From NCBI GenBank assembly GCA_016169945.1, contig JADLSH010000382.1, forward strand, positions 1,550,001 to 1,614,000: 64,000 bases of DNA. Direction: 5' to 3'. This DNA is from Trachythela sp. YZ-2020 (Eukaryota > Cnidaria > Anthozoa > Malacalcyonacea > Clavulariidae). Numbering within the stretch: position 1 is the first letter of the stretch; every line of letters begins with the position of its first letter. Positions 23,686 through 35,598 of the stretch are shown here, piece after piece. The translations under genes were made by a program, and so were the position numbers. The notes below the pieces were generated by a model. That model searched no databases, was not told the DNA's origin, and saw only the letters and a list, made by a program, of their open reading frames with translations.

Positions 23686-24029
23686 CTTGTAACGCAGTCT
23701 AGATGCGAGTGACTTCGTATTTATACACCATACTCGTGCCCTCACCAAGCGCATGTGGTACAATACTCAGACACATGCGCATCCAGACATGCGTGAAGTG
23801 TCTATATATATAATATATACGTGTAGGTTTAGGTCTACGAAACGCGAAGGGTGCTCGCATATATATACAAAAGCTCACTTCCCTTGTGGTCGTTTGAGCA
23901 CTCTGGCCCCAAGACACTTCACGCATGTCTGGATGCGCATGTGTCTGAGTATTGTACCACATGCGCTTGGTGAGGGCAAGAGTATGGTGTATAAATACGA
24001 AGTCACTCGCATCTAGACTGCGTTACAAG

Positions 24030-24073
24030 CTGCACTGACAAGCCGTTGAACGGCGAAACATGCATGTCTGCAG
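24030..24073 (+). ncRNA. hammerhead ribozyme, type I, right copy (core mutation)
   Basis: Same design as the left copy: CTGCA, CTGACAA, GCCGT-TGA-ACGGC, GAA, ACATGCATGT, C, TGCAG. Stem III is perfect here, but the core reads CTGACAA, changing the catalytic G8 to A, which should abolish or greatly reduce cleavage. Confidence 0.85.
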
Positions 24074-24149
24074 ATTTGACTGTATATATATATATATAAA
24101 TATTTATTTCATCAAATTATACAAACATTTGTAAAATGTTGACAACCAT

Positions 24150-25010
24150 CAATAAAATACATTAGAAATAAGAAATGAATAGATCAACGATGAAAAACTA
24201 GATAAACAACCATTCTTCTAGACATCATTCATCTCCACAGCCCAGAAGTGGACAAACTAGTTAATATTTTTGTTTTTAATTTGGAAAATTTACATGAGAG
24301 AAACGAGCCTAACGCCTGCTCATAGCTGCGTTTGCGTATTATGTTCCAATGAGTATGGGCAAGTCGTTTTTCGACGTTACAACAAATCGTCTCGCATGTT
24401 TGCTGTTAATTTTCAATTGTCATTAAGTATGTTTGCTATTCGCAAAACATATAATTTCTGCGTTGAGAAAAAATTTCCCTTTCCTAAATTAACTATAAAT
24501 TAAAAATGTATACGAAATTTGTAGTGTACTCTTCTCTAGTAGGCTTCGTTCTATCATAATACAGCAGTTTAATAAGGCTTTTTATTCTGAATGTGTTCCA
24601 CGTTCAAATACTAATTGCTAATTCTGACGATTTCATTCTGCAACAACAAAATGCTTCGAAAAAAAATAAATAACGCGCGCTCACAGCGAACCTTAAAAAG
24701 AAACGGGCGGAAAGTGTATTTCTTTTCTCTTAGCTTCCAATTAGAGAGCTTTAGATTTGACTTCTTGATAAGATTTTAGTATGACATCGAATACCACTGG
24801 TTCATCATTTCCGCGACAGTCAAAAAGGAATCCGTCAGTAAATATTGCACGTGTCTGACCCGGAAATGACGGGTCTTGCACTCGAACACTACAGGTGTAA
24901 AGATCACAAATGTCGTGCATGCGACAGGGTCACTTAAGGTTCCCAGACTATATCTTCCTGTTTGCGACATTATTTCAACAGTCACATGAGTGCATGACTA
25001 GCATTGTTTG
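24150..25010. repeat. S1 module, copy 2 (inverted)
   Basis: Reverse-complement relative of 21640-22550; adjoins S2 on the right. Its 24150 end is cut where the foldback element begins (GATGGTTG, then GTCAACATTTTAC in the reverse sense). Confidence 0.65.
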
Positions 25011-26011
25011 AGAAGTCAGAATACGTATGTATAGACATGGTGTATTGACCTGTTGTAAACATGTTGGTTTAAGGGATATAGAAATCTCGGCAAGTTATAA
25101 TTGACTTGCAAAAAAACATTGGACAAACATTTAATTGTCTTATAAAGACTTCGATTAGCTTCCGGGTTTTAAAAAGTTTAAAAATTTTTCATTAAAGTTT
25201 TTCACAACGCTTAGTTATGTAGAAGTACCACAGCTTTTAGTCTTTTCTGCTGTTTGAAAATAAGGACGTCATAGGAGGGCCCTGGAGAAGATTGTTACTC
25301 CGGCTGACCGGCCCTGCGAATTCTCTCGGCTGCCCTGCACCTGTTATTGCTATACATGCCTATTTCATTTAATTTGTTTTCGTCAACATCTACCAATGAC
25401 CTTAAAACTAGAACTGCATGACTAGTGCATCTGCTATGCATAAGTGAAGCCAATGCATGGTGGCTATATAAAGATTATGTTAAACGGCACGATTTTCAAC
25501 GTCGAAACGTAACGTAAATTATATTACACGTTGCGTTACGAATCGTCATTTAAAATTTACCCGTGTAATATCTTAAGCCACTTTCTAGTCATAAATACAC
25601 AAACCGAGGTGAAAACATAACTTCCTGGACTAGGTAAAAAGAATGTTGTCTTTAATCAACCATCAATAAAATACATTAGAAATAAGAATTGAATAGATCA
25701 ACGATTAAAAACTAGATAAAAAACCATTCTTCTAGACATCATTCGTCTCGACAGCCCAGAAGTGGACAAACTAGTTAATATTTTTGTTTTTAATTTGGAA
25801 AATTTACATGAGAGAAACGAGCCTAACACCTGCTCATAGCTGCGTTTGCCTATTATGTTCCAATGAGTATGGGCAAGTCGTTTTTCGACGTTACAACAAA
25901 TCGTCTCGCATATTTGCTATTAAGTTTTAATTGTCATTAAGTATGTTTGCTATTCGCAAAACATATAATTTCTGCGTTGAGAAAATAATTTCCCTTTCCT
26001 AAATTGCTTAA

Positions 26012-27662
26012 GAGGGTCCAATCCAAAAAAAAAGATTTTCTATCTTTTATTACTATTGAATCTCTACTGTTAATATGTTGTTAGGCTCAACACTCGGACA
26101 AAAAAAATATGTTGCTGCAAAACATCGTTGCCATGGTTACCGAGATAAAGCACCCCCTGTGGTGAAATTCATCCAATTTTATAAACACAATAACTAAATA
26201 AGCATTAATGATAAAATTCTGGAATAACTTTTATTTACTAACAAATAACATTGTCTAGGAGTTGAACTAAAACAATCAACATTGAAACATTATCACCAGT
26301 TTTATAGGTCAAAAACTGGAAAGGCATTTGACGACTCGCATGGAAACTGTCACCACTTCAAAACTATTCAGCATAACTTAATTATTTTAGTTCAACTCCT
26401 AGAGCTTGATATTTTGAGTCTATGCTGAAAATTTCATCAAGATAGCTTAAATGCTTCTTCAGATATCCTGCGCGCAATAATGGAAATCGCTAGTTTTCCT
26501 AATTCGAGAAAAATGCATTTAAAAGTTCAATGTTCGGTTGATCAACATGGTCGTCACATTAAGGTGGTCTTATACATTGAAAACTATTTTTCCTAATTTA
26601 ATACTTTTTCCTCATTTTTACTCTAATATTATATAATATGTGTGGCTGACACAAAATCACTCACTGTTACAATTTGTGGATTAGTGTTACAATTTTTAGT
26701 GATAGATAGTTGATTATAGTTTATATATTCGGTATATAAATGTGCCGTAGGCCTATATAAATGTTTCGGTGTATAAATGTTGTATATGCCAGTTTAAATA
26801 AACAACATATTTGCAAGTGTATGCGCCTTATATTGGGAAACCTTTTATTTACTTATATTATACGCACAAATGAAAAATTCGACATGGATCCGCGGAGCTC
26901 CCCTATATTTTCATATGGCACAAGCGAAAAATTCGACATGGAGCACCCCTATATTTTCATATGCTAACAAAATATACTAAGACTAATTCGGGGTCGAAAT
27001 CACAAAGCCAAACACATCCTAAACGGGAGAGGTAGGCATACATATCATGAAAATGCCATGCTAGATTTTTTCAAAAATCTTTAACACGTACTATTTCAAC
27101 ACCTAAGTTTGGTTCCCAGCCGTGACCTCCGCCGTTGCCGTCTTTAAAGAGACACCAATGTTTAACCCTTCGGTTCTTTGAAAGGTTATGGCAGATCGAC
27201 TTTCGTCGGACTTTACATGATGTCCTCAATCAGTCAAAGCCTTGAAGTGGAACCGTAATTATAGAAAATATAGAGCATGAACACAATTTGCTTTCACGCC
27301 ATTAAAACGCCTCTCCCACCTAAATATAACCGACGTGTACTTGGTGTAATTTGAAATAAAATCGTTTAAAACCACTATATTGCTAGGGAGGGGTAGGTGG
27401 GTACTCATTTGGAGAAAAAAACGTTTTCGTAAATGCTACAATGCTCGCGATTTTCCAATAACATGTCGTTGCTATGGTGGTTGCTATGGTGGTTGCTACG
27501 GGACAAGATTTTGAAACAAGCTGCTATTTTCCCCTATTTATCCATTTTCCGCCAAACAAATAGAAAAATTAACACAAGAAAACGAAAAAGGGATCATTAA
27601 TTATGCATAATATGGCTAATTTCAAAATAGGATTTTCTTTTAAAATTTTGTAGTGGACCACC
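26012..27662. mobile_element. TTAA-flanked insertion (Kolobok/piggyBac-type MITE)
   Basis: 1651 bp present only in the right arm, with TTAA on both sides (26008-26011, 27663-27666) and short imperfect tips GAGGGTCCAATCCA / AGTGGACCACC. The left arm at about 22165-22190 has the empty site with one TTAA (CTAAATTAACTATAAATT in this orientation). Four extra bases (TTGC) at the left junction are unexplained. No transposase frame. A second TTAAGGTGGTC tip at 26562 suggests nesting. Confidence 0.65.
26255..26402. mobile_element. small nested inverted-repeat element
   Basis: CTAGGAGTTGAACTAAAA at 26255 and TTTTAGTTCAACTCCTAG ending 26402 form perfect inverted tips around 110 bp of unique sequence. 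It is nested in the TTAA-flanked insertion. Target duplication not clear. Confidence 0.5.
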
Positions 27663-28185
27663 TTAACTATAAATTAAAAATTTATACTAAATTTTTAGTG
27701 TACTCTTCTCTAGTAGGCTTCGTTCTATCATAATACAGCAGTTTAATAAGGCTTTTTACTCTGAATGTGTTCCACGTTCAAATACTAATTGCTAATTCTG
27801 ACGATTTCATTCTGCAACAAAAAAATGAACCTTAAAAAGAAACGGGCGGAAAGTGTATTTCTTTTCTCTTAGCTTCCAATTAGAGAGCTTTAGATTTGAC
27901 TTCTTGATAAGATTTTAATATGACATCGAATACCACTGGTTCGTCATTTCCGCGACAGTCAAACAGGAATCCGCCAGTAAATATTGCACGTGTCTGACCC
28001 GGAAATGACGGGTCTTGCACTCGAACACTACAGGTGTAAAGATCACAAATGTCGTGCATGCGACAGGGTCACTTAAGGTTCCCACACTATATCTTCCTGT
28101 TTGCGACATTACGTCGAGAGTCACATGAGTGACTAGCATTGTTTGAGAAGCGAAAATGTTTCTATATATTATATAGACGTGCTGC

Positions 28186-29030
28186 CGTATAGTCATTATT
28201 CGTATGCTGCATCAAGACACCTGAAGAGAAGATTGAAGAGTAGAAAATATTTCCAAAGCAGCAAGGCACTATATACTGGTAAGATTTTACAGTATATGTT
28301 ACATCTATACGTTGGTGATCTTGCGTGGCGTGGTTAATTTTAGAGATATATTATATTAAAAAGAATACGAAATTCTTGCATAACCTGACCAATCGCGAAT
28401 GTGTTGCATGCATGTAGCAGTCCGTTTAAAAATAATTTGCATGCTACTGTATGGTACGCCATGTATCTAATAGAAGCTTGTGAAAATGTCCTTGAGTTAC
28501 TGCGCAGTAGAAAATGTGTCAATTAATCTTTGTTTTCAATGTATTTTCAAACCACTGTCAATATCACGCAATTCCTATAGCAACTCTAAGAGCAAGTAGA
28601 TGAACATGTTTTTGTTGTTTTAAGAGTACAGCACAAAATGTGCACGAGTTTTGTTTCTTAATCCGTTTCCCAAGCACGATCATTAATATATTATCCTTTG
28701 TGTATAAAAGAAACGCGATATATTATATTACTGCATGGAAAGGGTGCTCCGCACGAAAAGATGTCACCAGAACATTAAAATAGCACAAAATTAATGAAGA
28801 GTTAATTGTATCTTCAATATCCAACTGAGGCTTTTAGGTTTATGGTTAGTAAACATAGTGCACTTAAAAATCTGCAGTTTGTTTTTAACTTATCATATCG
28901 TGTTTAAAATTGTTGTATTCATATAGGTTTGTAACACTTTTCGAAATTTGCTTTCCCGAACTTCTGTGCCCTATCTATAAAGTATTAGACATTAGGCCTA
29001 ATAACTTCGTTCGAAGTAATTGGACGCAAT
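28186..29030. other. right-arm DNA without genes
   Basis: Counterpart of 20852-21610. No coding domain seen. Confidence 0.5.
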
Positions 29031-30300
29031 TTAAATGTCGTGCCAGGGGCAACTGGTTTTACATATTGATGGCAAGCATTGACATCGTTTGACTGTGATA
29101 GCTATCTTTGTTGTTAATTTGGGCCCAATTTCAGCAAAATATTGGTTAAAACATTCAGCTATCTCAGTGTCGTTATTGATCACTTCTTCGTTTATTAGAA
29201 GAGAAGAAATGTTTTGAGATTTGGAGCTTCGATACATTAACTCATTTATTGAGTTCCAAATTTCTTTGGGATTCCCGTGTTAGCTGCAAATGAACGGTGA
29301 TAGTATTCTCTTTTTGCTCTTTTAGCATATTATTACACTTATTTCTCGCATGTTTAAAGTGAAGCCAGTCGACTACATTATTGGAAATCACCGCTTTTCT
29401 TTTGAATTTGTCTCGGCTTAATAAAAGTGTTTTTAAATTCGGAGTCATCCAAGGATTGTTTTTATTTCTTACTCGCTTAGTTTTGAATGGTGCATGTTTG
29501 TCGACAATAGCCATGAACATCTTTTTCCATAATTCCCACCGGTCATTAACATATTTAAGACAACATAGATTCGACCAAGGCAGATTACTTAAGTAATTTG
29601 TTTCTGATATTGACAACTTTTTGCTTGTTTTTGTTCGTTATGGCTACCTTCCGTATAGCATAAATACGGCTATGATCACTTATTCCCTAGTTGTGTAAAC
29701 TAGATCAAGTTTTGGTGCCTGCAGTGTATCTTGTAGCCTCGTCAGTTAGTTGTTGAAGCTGGTAAATTTCGGCAAATGAAAATTGATGTTTGTTGGGATC
29801 TACTACACAGTAAATCACAGTTTAGATCACCTAGTATAAATATGTCTTTTGACTCATGTTCAAGCAGTTTGACTGTAGTTGACATTTGGTCAAAGAATAT
29901 ATCAGGAGTAAAATCAGGCGGCCTATATGCGGTAACAACGGCAAATGGTTTGCTACTTGGTTTGATAATCTCAATAACTATAGCTTCTATATCTGCGTTC
30001 ATTAGATCATGTCGAACTCGATAATTGATATGACTTTTTATATAAAAACATACTCCACCCCCATAACGATTTCGGTCTTTCCTAACAAGTTCGTAATTGT
30101 TTATTTTAATTTATGCTGGTTGCTAGGCACAGTATTGTCAAGTCTTGTTTCGTTAAATGCAATTAAGTCTATGTATTCTTGTTGTCAAGCCATGTTCGAA
30201 ATTCATCTATGTGTAAAGGTAAACTGGTTATATTTAGAGAGACCATTTTAAAACCTCTTACCTGTGGGAGATCATTATGTTTGTCAGCCATAACGTCATC
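29031..30300 (-). pseudogene. LINE 5' half: endonuclease to start of RT, right arm
   Basis: Mirror of 19516-20851. Frames on the minus strand give the endonuclease (FAVVTAYRPPDFTPD, IFILGDLNCDLL), a linker (NPWMTPNLKTLLLSRDKFKR) and the RT-proximal ECFNQYFAEIGP. The linker is more intact here than in the left arm (29242-29616 is open), so each arm has lost different parts. No RT catalytic motif. Confidence 0.75.
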
Positions 30301-30520
30301 ACTTCTACCTCTATCTCAATGTAGATTAGTTAAGTGGTCTTTAAAATTTTTTACTAGACTAATTGGTTCCACGCCAAGTAAGATGCAATTTTCTATTGTT
30401 TAAGCATCGCGTGTCGATATTAGCATGCGAAATGACTCTCCAGTTTCTCGATTTAGCGAATGAGTGAATGATTTTATTAACTTCTTTACGCTTTTCATCA
30501 AGTTCTCTTGAATCATGTTG

Positions 30521-31002
<482 letters not shown>

Positions 31003-31218
31003 ATGCAAAAAGCTGGAAATTTTCCGATATGCATCCATTAAATATGGCTTGATATATAGCAACTCAGAGTATGATATTTATAATATTAAAAGTTACTTCT
31101 GAATACTTCCACATGCATGCACGTGCCCTATGTATATTATATTAAGCAAAACAAGTAAAAGCCCTTCAAGCACATAATATAACATTAAAAAAGAAATATA
31201 ATGATGTGAAAATAAATG

Positions 31219-31318
31219 GGACCGTGTCTATTTCGAATTGAAAGATTTATTGGCAGTGACATTGATTTTCGTTTCTATACTGGATTTCCTGACTACACTA
31301 CTTTTAAAGCATTTTTTG
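31219..31318 (+). pseudogene. IS4EU-like transposase fragment, right arm
   Basis: Reads GPCLFRIERFIGSDIDFRFY and TGFPDYTTFKAFF like the left-arm fragment (15789-16070), then is cut by the deletion near 31318. Confidence 0.55.
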
Positions 31319-31641
31319 ATTTACATTAGTCACCACCGATAGGTCCAGGGTCTTTCCTCCAGCGAGGTAGGAGCGTAGAGGAAAGAGCCTGGGAACGAGG
31401 TTGAATACACGCATGCCCAGTCAATGCAGGTATCGACAATAGGCAACAAGTTTTGTCCGCAATTTCCGATCGTGAATGAATACTAAATGCTGCCCCTCCT
31501 TTCACATTAATGACTTGAAAATTTTGATGATTTGACCGTAAGCCATTCTTCGCCACCCTAAAAATCCGGTTGGATCTCAATAATAATGACACTAGCGGCT
31601 TATTTATCCACAACTGATCGTCTCTTGCATAGGAACAAGTG

Positions 31642-32724
31642 ATGTCTACTCTCAAGAAGATACTTCATGTCTTATTAGCATTGGCGATGTCCGCGATCTT
31701 CGGTTGCAATGCTGCGAAGCGTAGCAATGAGGTGATACGTGATTGTGAATATAAAGATGATGTCCATGATTTTCTTCTTATGGGAGACGTTTTACTCGCT
31801 ACAAGACCAGCCAAGAAAGATGTCATAATTGTCAATCCTGCACACAGTTTTAAAACAATGCGTACAATCAGTATACCTGGCCATCTCTGTGGAGGAAATT
31901 GCTATCCATTTAGTGTTGCCATTAAACATTATATACAACAAGATTTCGACGTCATGGCTGTTTCCGCCAAAACGCAAGAATCCGGTGGAGATAGCAAGAT
32001 ATTGTTCTTTAAGATTATCGGTAACCTACTAAAATTAGATACCACGATCGATTATTATTATACCATGTCGAGCGGACAAATGAGCCACGTTTCTTCCCAA
32101 GAACCGGACGTGAGGAGCATTGCTTTCTGTGGAGATCGCTTTGCATACGCGGACTACAATGGTATTATCAGGAACTTCAAAATGCCCAACGAATTACATT
32201 ATGACTGGAATAAAGGATACCCTAAGCCTATCACAGATGACAGAATCAAATGGACATTAAGCAATAGTCTAAACTACAACAACAATTATGGAAACCAACA
32301 ATTTCTTCGCTGTTCGAACGACGGGAATAATTGGCTGATTGAAAAGAATGATGCATACGATAAAGGTTATGTTGCTGTTCTGTCTTCTACCGCAGGAAAA
32401 GGAATTGATATCTTTGAGGATGCTTCAATATCGATTAAATCCAGTGATTTACCCAAGGATGACGACAGAAGTCGACTGAGACAAGTAAGAGGACTTGCAA
32501 TGGATAACGCTGGAAACGTGTTCTTTTCATGTGGCGACGCATATCAGTATAGCAATAGGTACTTTGGTATCTACGAGCGAACGTCAGCTGGAATCATAAA
32601 GATAATAAAGGAATGGGAAACATCTGTGAGAATGTTTGGAATGGCAGTAGCCAACCAGAAGTTGTATACTGTGGAAAAACATGGTTCGAACGTTTTAACA
32701 TGCAGTTATAGTGGTCTTCACTAA
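31642..32724 (+). CDS. secreted propeller-like protein, right-arm copy
   Basis: An intact single-exon frame of 360 residues, starting at ATG 31642 (the preceding GTG is in frame but not a likely start). Signal peptide MSTLKKILHVLLALAMSAIF, then a 6-residue insert (AAKRSNE region) not present in the left copy. The rest aligns collinearly; differences cluster near residues 195-210 (MPNELHYDWNKGYP against MPNTAHFNWGDGYP). Conserved cysteines lie in HLCGGNC, AFCGDR, FLRCSND, FFSCGDA and LTCSYSG, consistent with an extracellular disulfide-bonded fold. Family not recognised; the NHL-like propeller is inference. Conservation of an open frame in both arms suggests that both copies are, or recently were, functional genes. 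Confidence 0.75.
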   Translation: MSTLKKILHVLLALAMSAIFGCNAAKRSNEVIRDCEYKDDVHDFLLMGDVLLATRPAKKDVIIVNPAHSFKTMRTISIPGHLCGGNCYPFSVAIKHYIQQDFDVMAVSAKTQESGGDSKILFFKIIGNLLKLDTTIDYYYTMSSGQMSHVSSQEPDVRSIAFCGDRFAYADYNGIIRNFKMPNELHYDWNKGYPKPITDDRIKWTLSNSLNYNNNYGNQQFLRCSNDGNNWLIEKNDAYDKGYVAVLSSTAGKGIDIFEDASISIKSSDLPKDDDRSRLRQVRGLAMDNAGNVFFSCGDAYQYSNRYFGIYERTSAGIIKIIKEWETSVRMFGMAVANQKLYTVEKHGSNVLTCSYSGLH

Positions 32725-34046
32725 CTTTCTCCTTGTTATTACTTGAACTTTTACAGTACTTTCTTTTCACATACGATTACATTCACACTGTTGATAGGAT
32801 TACAGTAGGACAAAAGAATCGGCTCTCTATTTCAGGAAAAAGCTAGAGTAGCTATGGAGGTATAACAATGAACAGACTGTATTTTTTCATGAATTATTAA
32901 AACTAATATTTCTTCTCCTGTCTACACTCATTCAAATGTTAAACTAGTGTTTGAAAAATTATGCCTTACTCTATTACGTATAATTTTTCATATATAATTA
33001 ATCGTCTCATTTGCATGTATCAGTTATAGCTTTTTTCGTTCGAAATGATTTCGTAGAAAAGTAAGTTGCGGAATAGCTAATATCTGCATGGTATATTGTT
33101 GTAGTTTATCAGAGAGAATTTCTCACGTAGAGCCATTTTGTTGCATCGACACATCGACATATTTGTGAAACGTTTAAATAAAGTAAAAGCTGAGAAAATA
33201 GCGAGCAAAGTCATCAGAGTCCGATTGAACGGTAAAAAAATTATAGATTCAACAGAGTAAACACTTAGGTTGTCATATGTTCAATGCTTCAATCCTTGTT
33301 TAGGCTCATTTGCATAGGTCAGACAAATGAAAAGTTGAACGTTTGAAAAAGGCCCTATCCAACATAGCTGGACCCACATTAGATGTTTATACACATGCCC
33401 ATGTTGTTTACACCGCCAATACATTCCACCGGAGAGTATTTTAACCTTGGCTATAATATCATAGAGCCTCGTTTTTGTGATTGAGATCTTGGCTTTAGGG
33501 CCCATTATCTTCTTACTGCTGACACATTATTTTACGAAATCATACAGTATTACAGTTATAGTAGATATACTATAAAAGAGCTGCATATTATAATTACGTT
33601 AGAAGTAATAGGATAGAAGGCTCAAAAGCCAAGTTCTCGATCTCGAAAACGAGGCTGCAGCTAAGGGAAATTACTTCCGGATGGATATCATAATAATTCC
33701 ATGTAAAATGGGCTTTTTCCAGTTTGTGTCTGCTGCCTTCCTAACTTTAAGGCCCGTTTACACTGCCCGCAATTTTTGGCGCAGCACGGGATGAAAAAGG
33801 TACCCGTACCAATTTCACCCATGCCATGACTATACCTATTTAGCCCTAGCGCGGGTAAAAATGGTGCAGGTAACATTAATTTTTTATCCGTGCGTGTATT
33901 AACACAAAACCAGAATATATGTGCATAAAACTTAGGTTGTTTTTATGAGTAACGCAATCGAGCATGCCTGCCCTTCCCTTCCCTTGCTAAATTGAAAGAT
34001 TTTTTCTCGGCATCTCGTTCGATAGGACTGATAGTAGAAGGTGTTT
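32725..34046. other. right-arm DNA downstream of the secreted gene
   Basis: Counterpart of 12842-13985, with about 165 extra bp at 33170-33335 and about 45 extra bp at 33632-33680. MITE-like block at 33745-33870 (AAGGCCCGTTTACACTGCCC). No gene. Confidence 0.5.
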
Positions 34047-34051
34047 GTACA

Positions 34052-35170
34052 GGTGTATGTACCACAGAATACCGCAAAATTTACATGTTCCATATATTTT
34101 GTCAAATATATATAATGTGGCTTCTTAATATTTTTCTAAGATAGTTTATCCATACATTCTTGGAACAAACTCTAATGTACCACAGAATACCAGTGCAGAG
34201 ATAAATAAGCAATGGTTTATCAAATTGTATGAGGATTTGGTGTGTCATGTTGTGTGATAATACTGTAGGATATTGCTAACTTAATTTAGTGAAAGGTAAA
34301 TACTAAAATAAGTACAGCATACCAGCGGTGTAACCAAAGAATACCAGGTTTATCAATAATTTTGAAAAATGCAGTTTTTCAATGGTAAAATTGATTCCTC
34401 GGTGTGATTCCTGTATAGTAATAATGTTGTGTTGCATAGAAAAAGTAGTGACCAACATAAATTATACTGGTTTGCAAACTTATATTTTTACAGGCATTAT
34501 GCTGGAAAAAAAGTATCTATGTTATTTACCGGTTGCGAGGTCCGGATGAGAAAAACTGTGCCCGAGGTCTTGAAAACGGCCCGAGCCCGGAGGGCGAGGG
34601 ACGTTTTCAAGACCGAGGGCACAGTTTTTCTCATCCGGACCGACGCTGCCGGTAAATAACGTGTTTATTTTTTATCATAGGTAAAATTTAAGAATTTATT
34701 AAAATTGAAAATGCCAGTGTAGCGAAATAATTTGAGATCAGTGCAATTGTGAATTCAAAGCGAGGCTGACAAAACTTGAACGTTAAAAGAAAACACGAAG
34801 ACGAAAACTCAAGAAAACTGGCAAGAAACTCACAAAAAAACCATAGTTTCTGTAAAAATGTACACGATATTTTTTAAATATGGCAGCAGGGAAGCATAGG
34901 AATGAAAGGTTTTGGCCTGGTTTTCTGGTGTTCAGTGTTGCTTCGACAAGGATATCTTCGTAATAAAGAATGTTATTTTTTGTTAATTCTGATTATTTTT
35001 TAAGAATGTTAATGAAAATATTCATTTTTTGTTTTTTATATGTGAATTAAAACTAAAACTAATATATATTCACAAAAATAAAGTATATAGTATGTTTCCT
35101 CCAAATTTTATAAGATCAATAAATAAGACTGGTATTCTGTGGTACCGTGGTATTCTGTGGTACATACACC
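34052..35170. mobile_element. 1.1-kb non-autonomous TIR element
   Basis: Perfect 22-bp inverted tips that contain GTATGTACCACAGAATACC (34052-34073 and 35149-35170). A second copy of the tip motif sits just inside the right end (35131-35147), and related TACCACAGAATACC occurs at 34177-34192. No transposase. A strong hairpin lies inside (34518-34660). Target duplication not evident. Confidence 0.7.
34518..34660. repeat. long perfect-stem hairpin
   Basis: Inverted arms containing GTCCGGATGAGAAAAACTG, GTGCCCGAGGTCTTGAAAAC and TTATTTACCGG pair with their complements around a short GC-rich loop (GCCCGAGCCCGGAGGGCGAG). The GC content is far above its surroundings, so it is probably a nested MITE or mobile hairpin. 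The open frame through it is not a gene. Confidence 0.7.
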
Positions 35171-35598
35171 AGTAGATGGACTATTCAGGAAATAAACTTT
35201 ATGAATTTCATAATCATAAAACTTCGTTTCGATTGCCATGCATGTATCGTTGTATTTTCGTGGAAAAATAGCAATTAAAATCATACTTGAAAACTTTATC
35301 GCTTTCAAGACAGTATAAGATACTCGGCATTTCAATTCATTATCAAACACGAAATTTTTACAAACTGCATGCATGCAGTGGCCGTGGAATAGTATGACTA
35401 GGGCCCAGATATAAGAGGCCGCCATCTCGGAGGGGTCTTACTGCCTACGATTTCGAAATTTGCGACGTCGATAATGAGCTTCTTACCGCAGTACGGTGCT
35501 TCAACAAACCTTGTTACCGTGAGGCCTAGCTTCCACTTAAGGGAACGAGTTAATGGCTCAATTTCCATATCAACAATCTGGGGCTGGTTGTATCATAG

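Larger units (their letters stand above)
23568..24147. mobile_element. foldback element carrying two hammerhead ribozymes
   Basis: Inverted arms 23568-23810 and 23905-24147, with an AT-rich (TA)n stretch and the block TTTCATCAAATTATA at each outer side. Each arm contains GGTGTATAAATACGAAGTC (TATA-like) and, further out, a 44-nt hammerhead motif transcribed away from the centre. A short region of unique sequence lies between the arms. The design resembles a head-to-head dimer of a retrozyme or Penelope-type repeat. No protein is encoded; the mirrored 87-residue frames are palindrome artefacts. Confidence 0.75.

Noticed and set aside
23699..24016. Two 87-residue frames facing each other
   Set aside because: They are the two strands of the foldback arms and begin with the same mirrored residues; the region is explained by hammerhead-bearing repeats.
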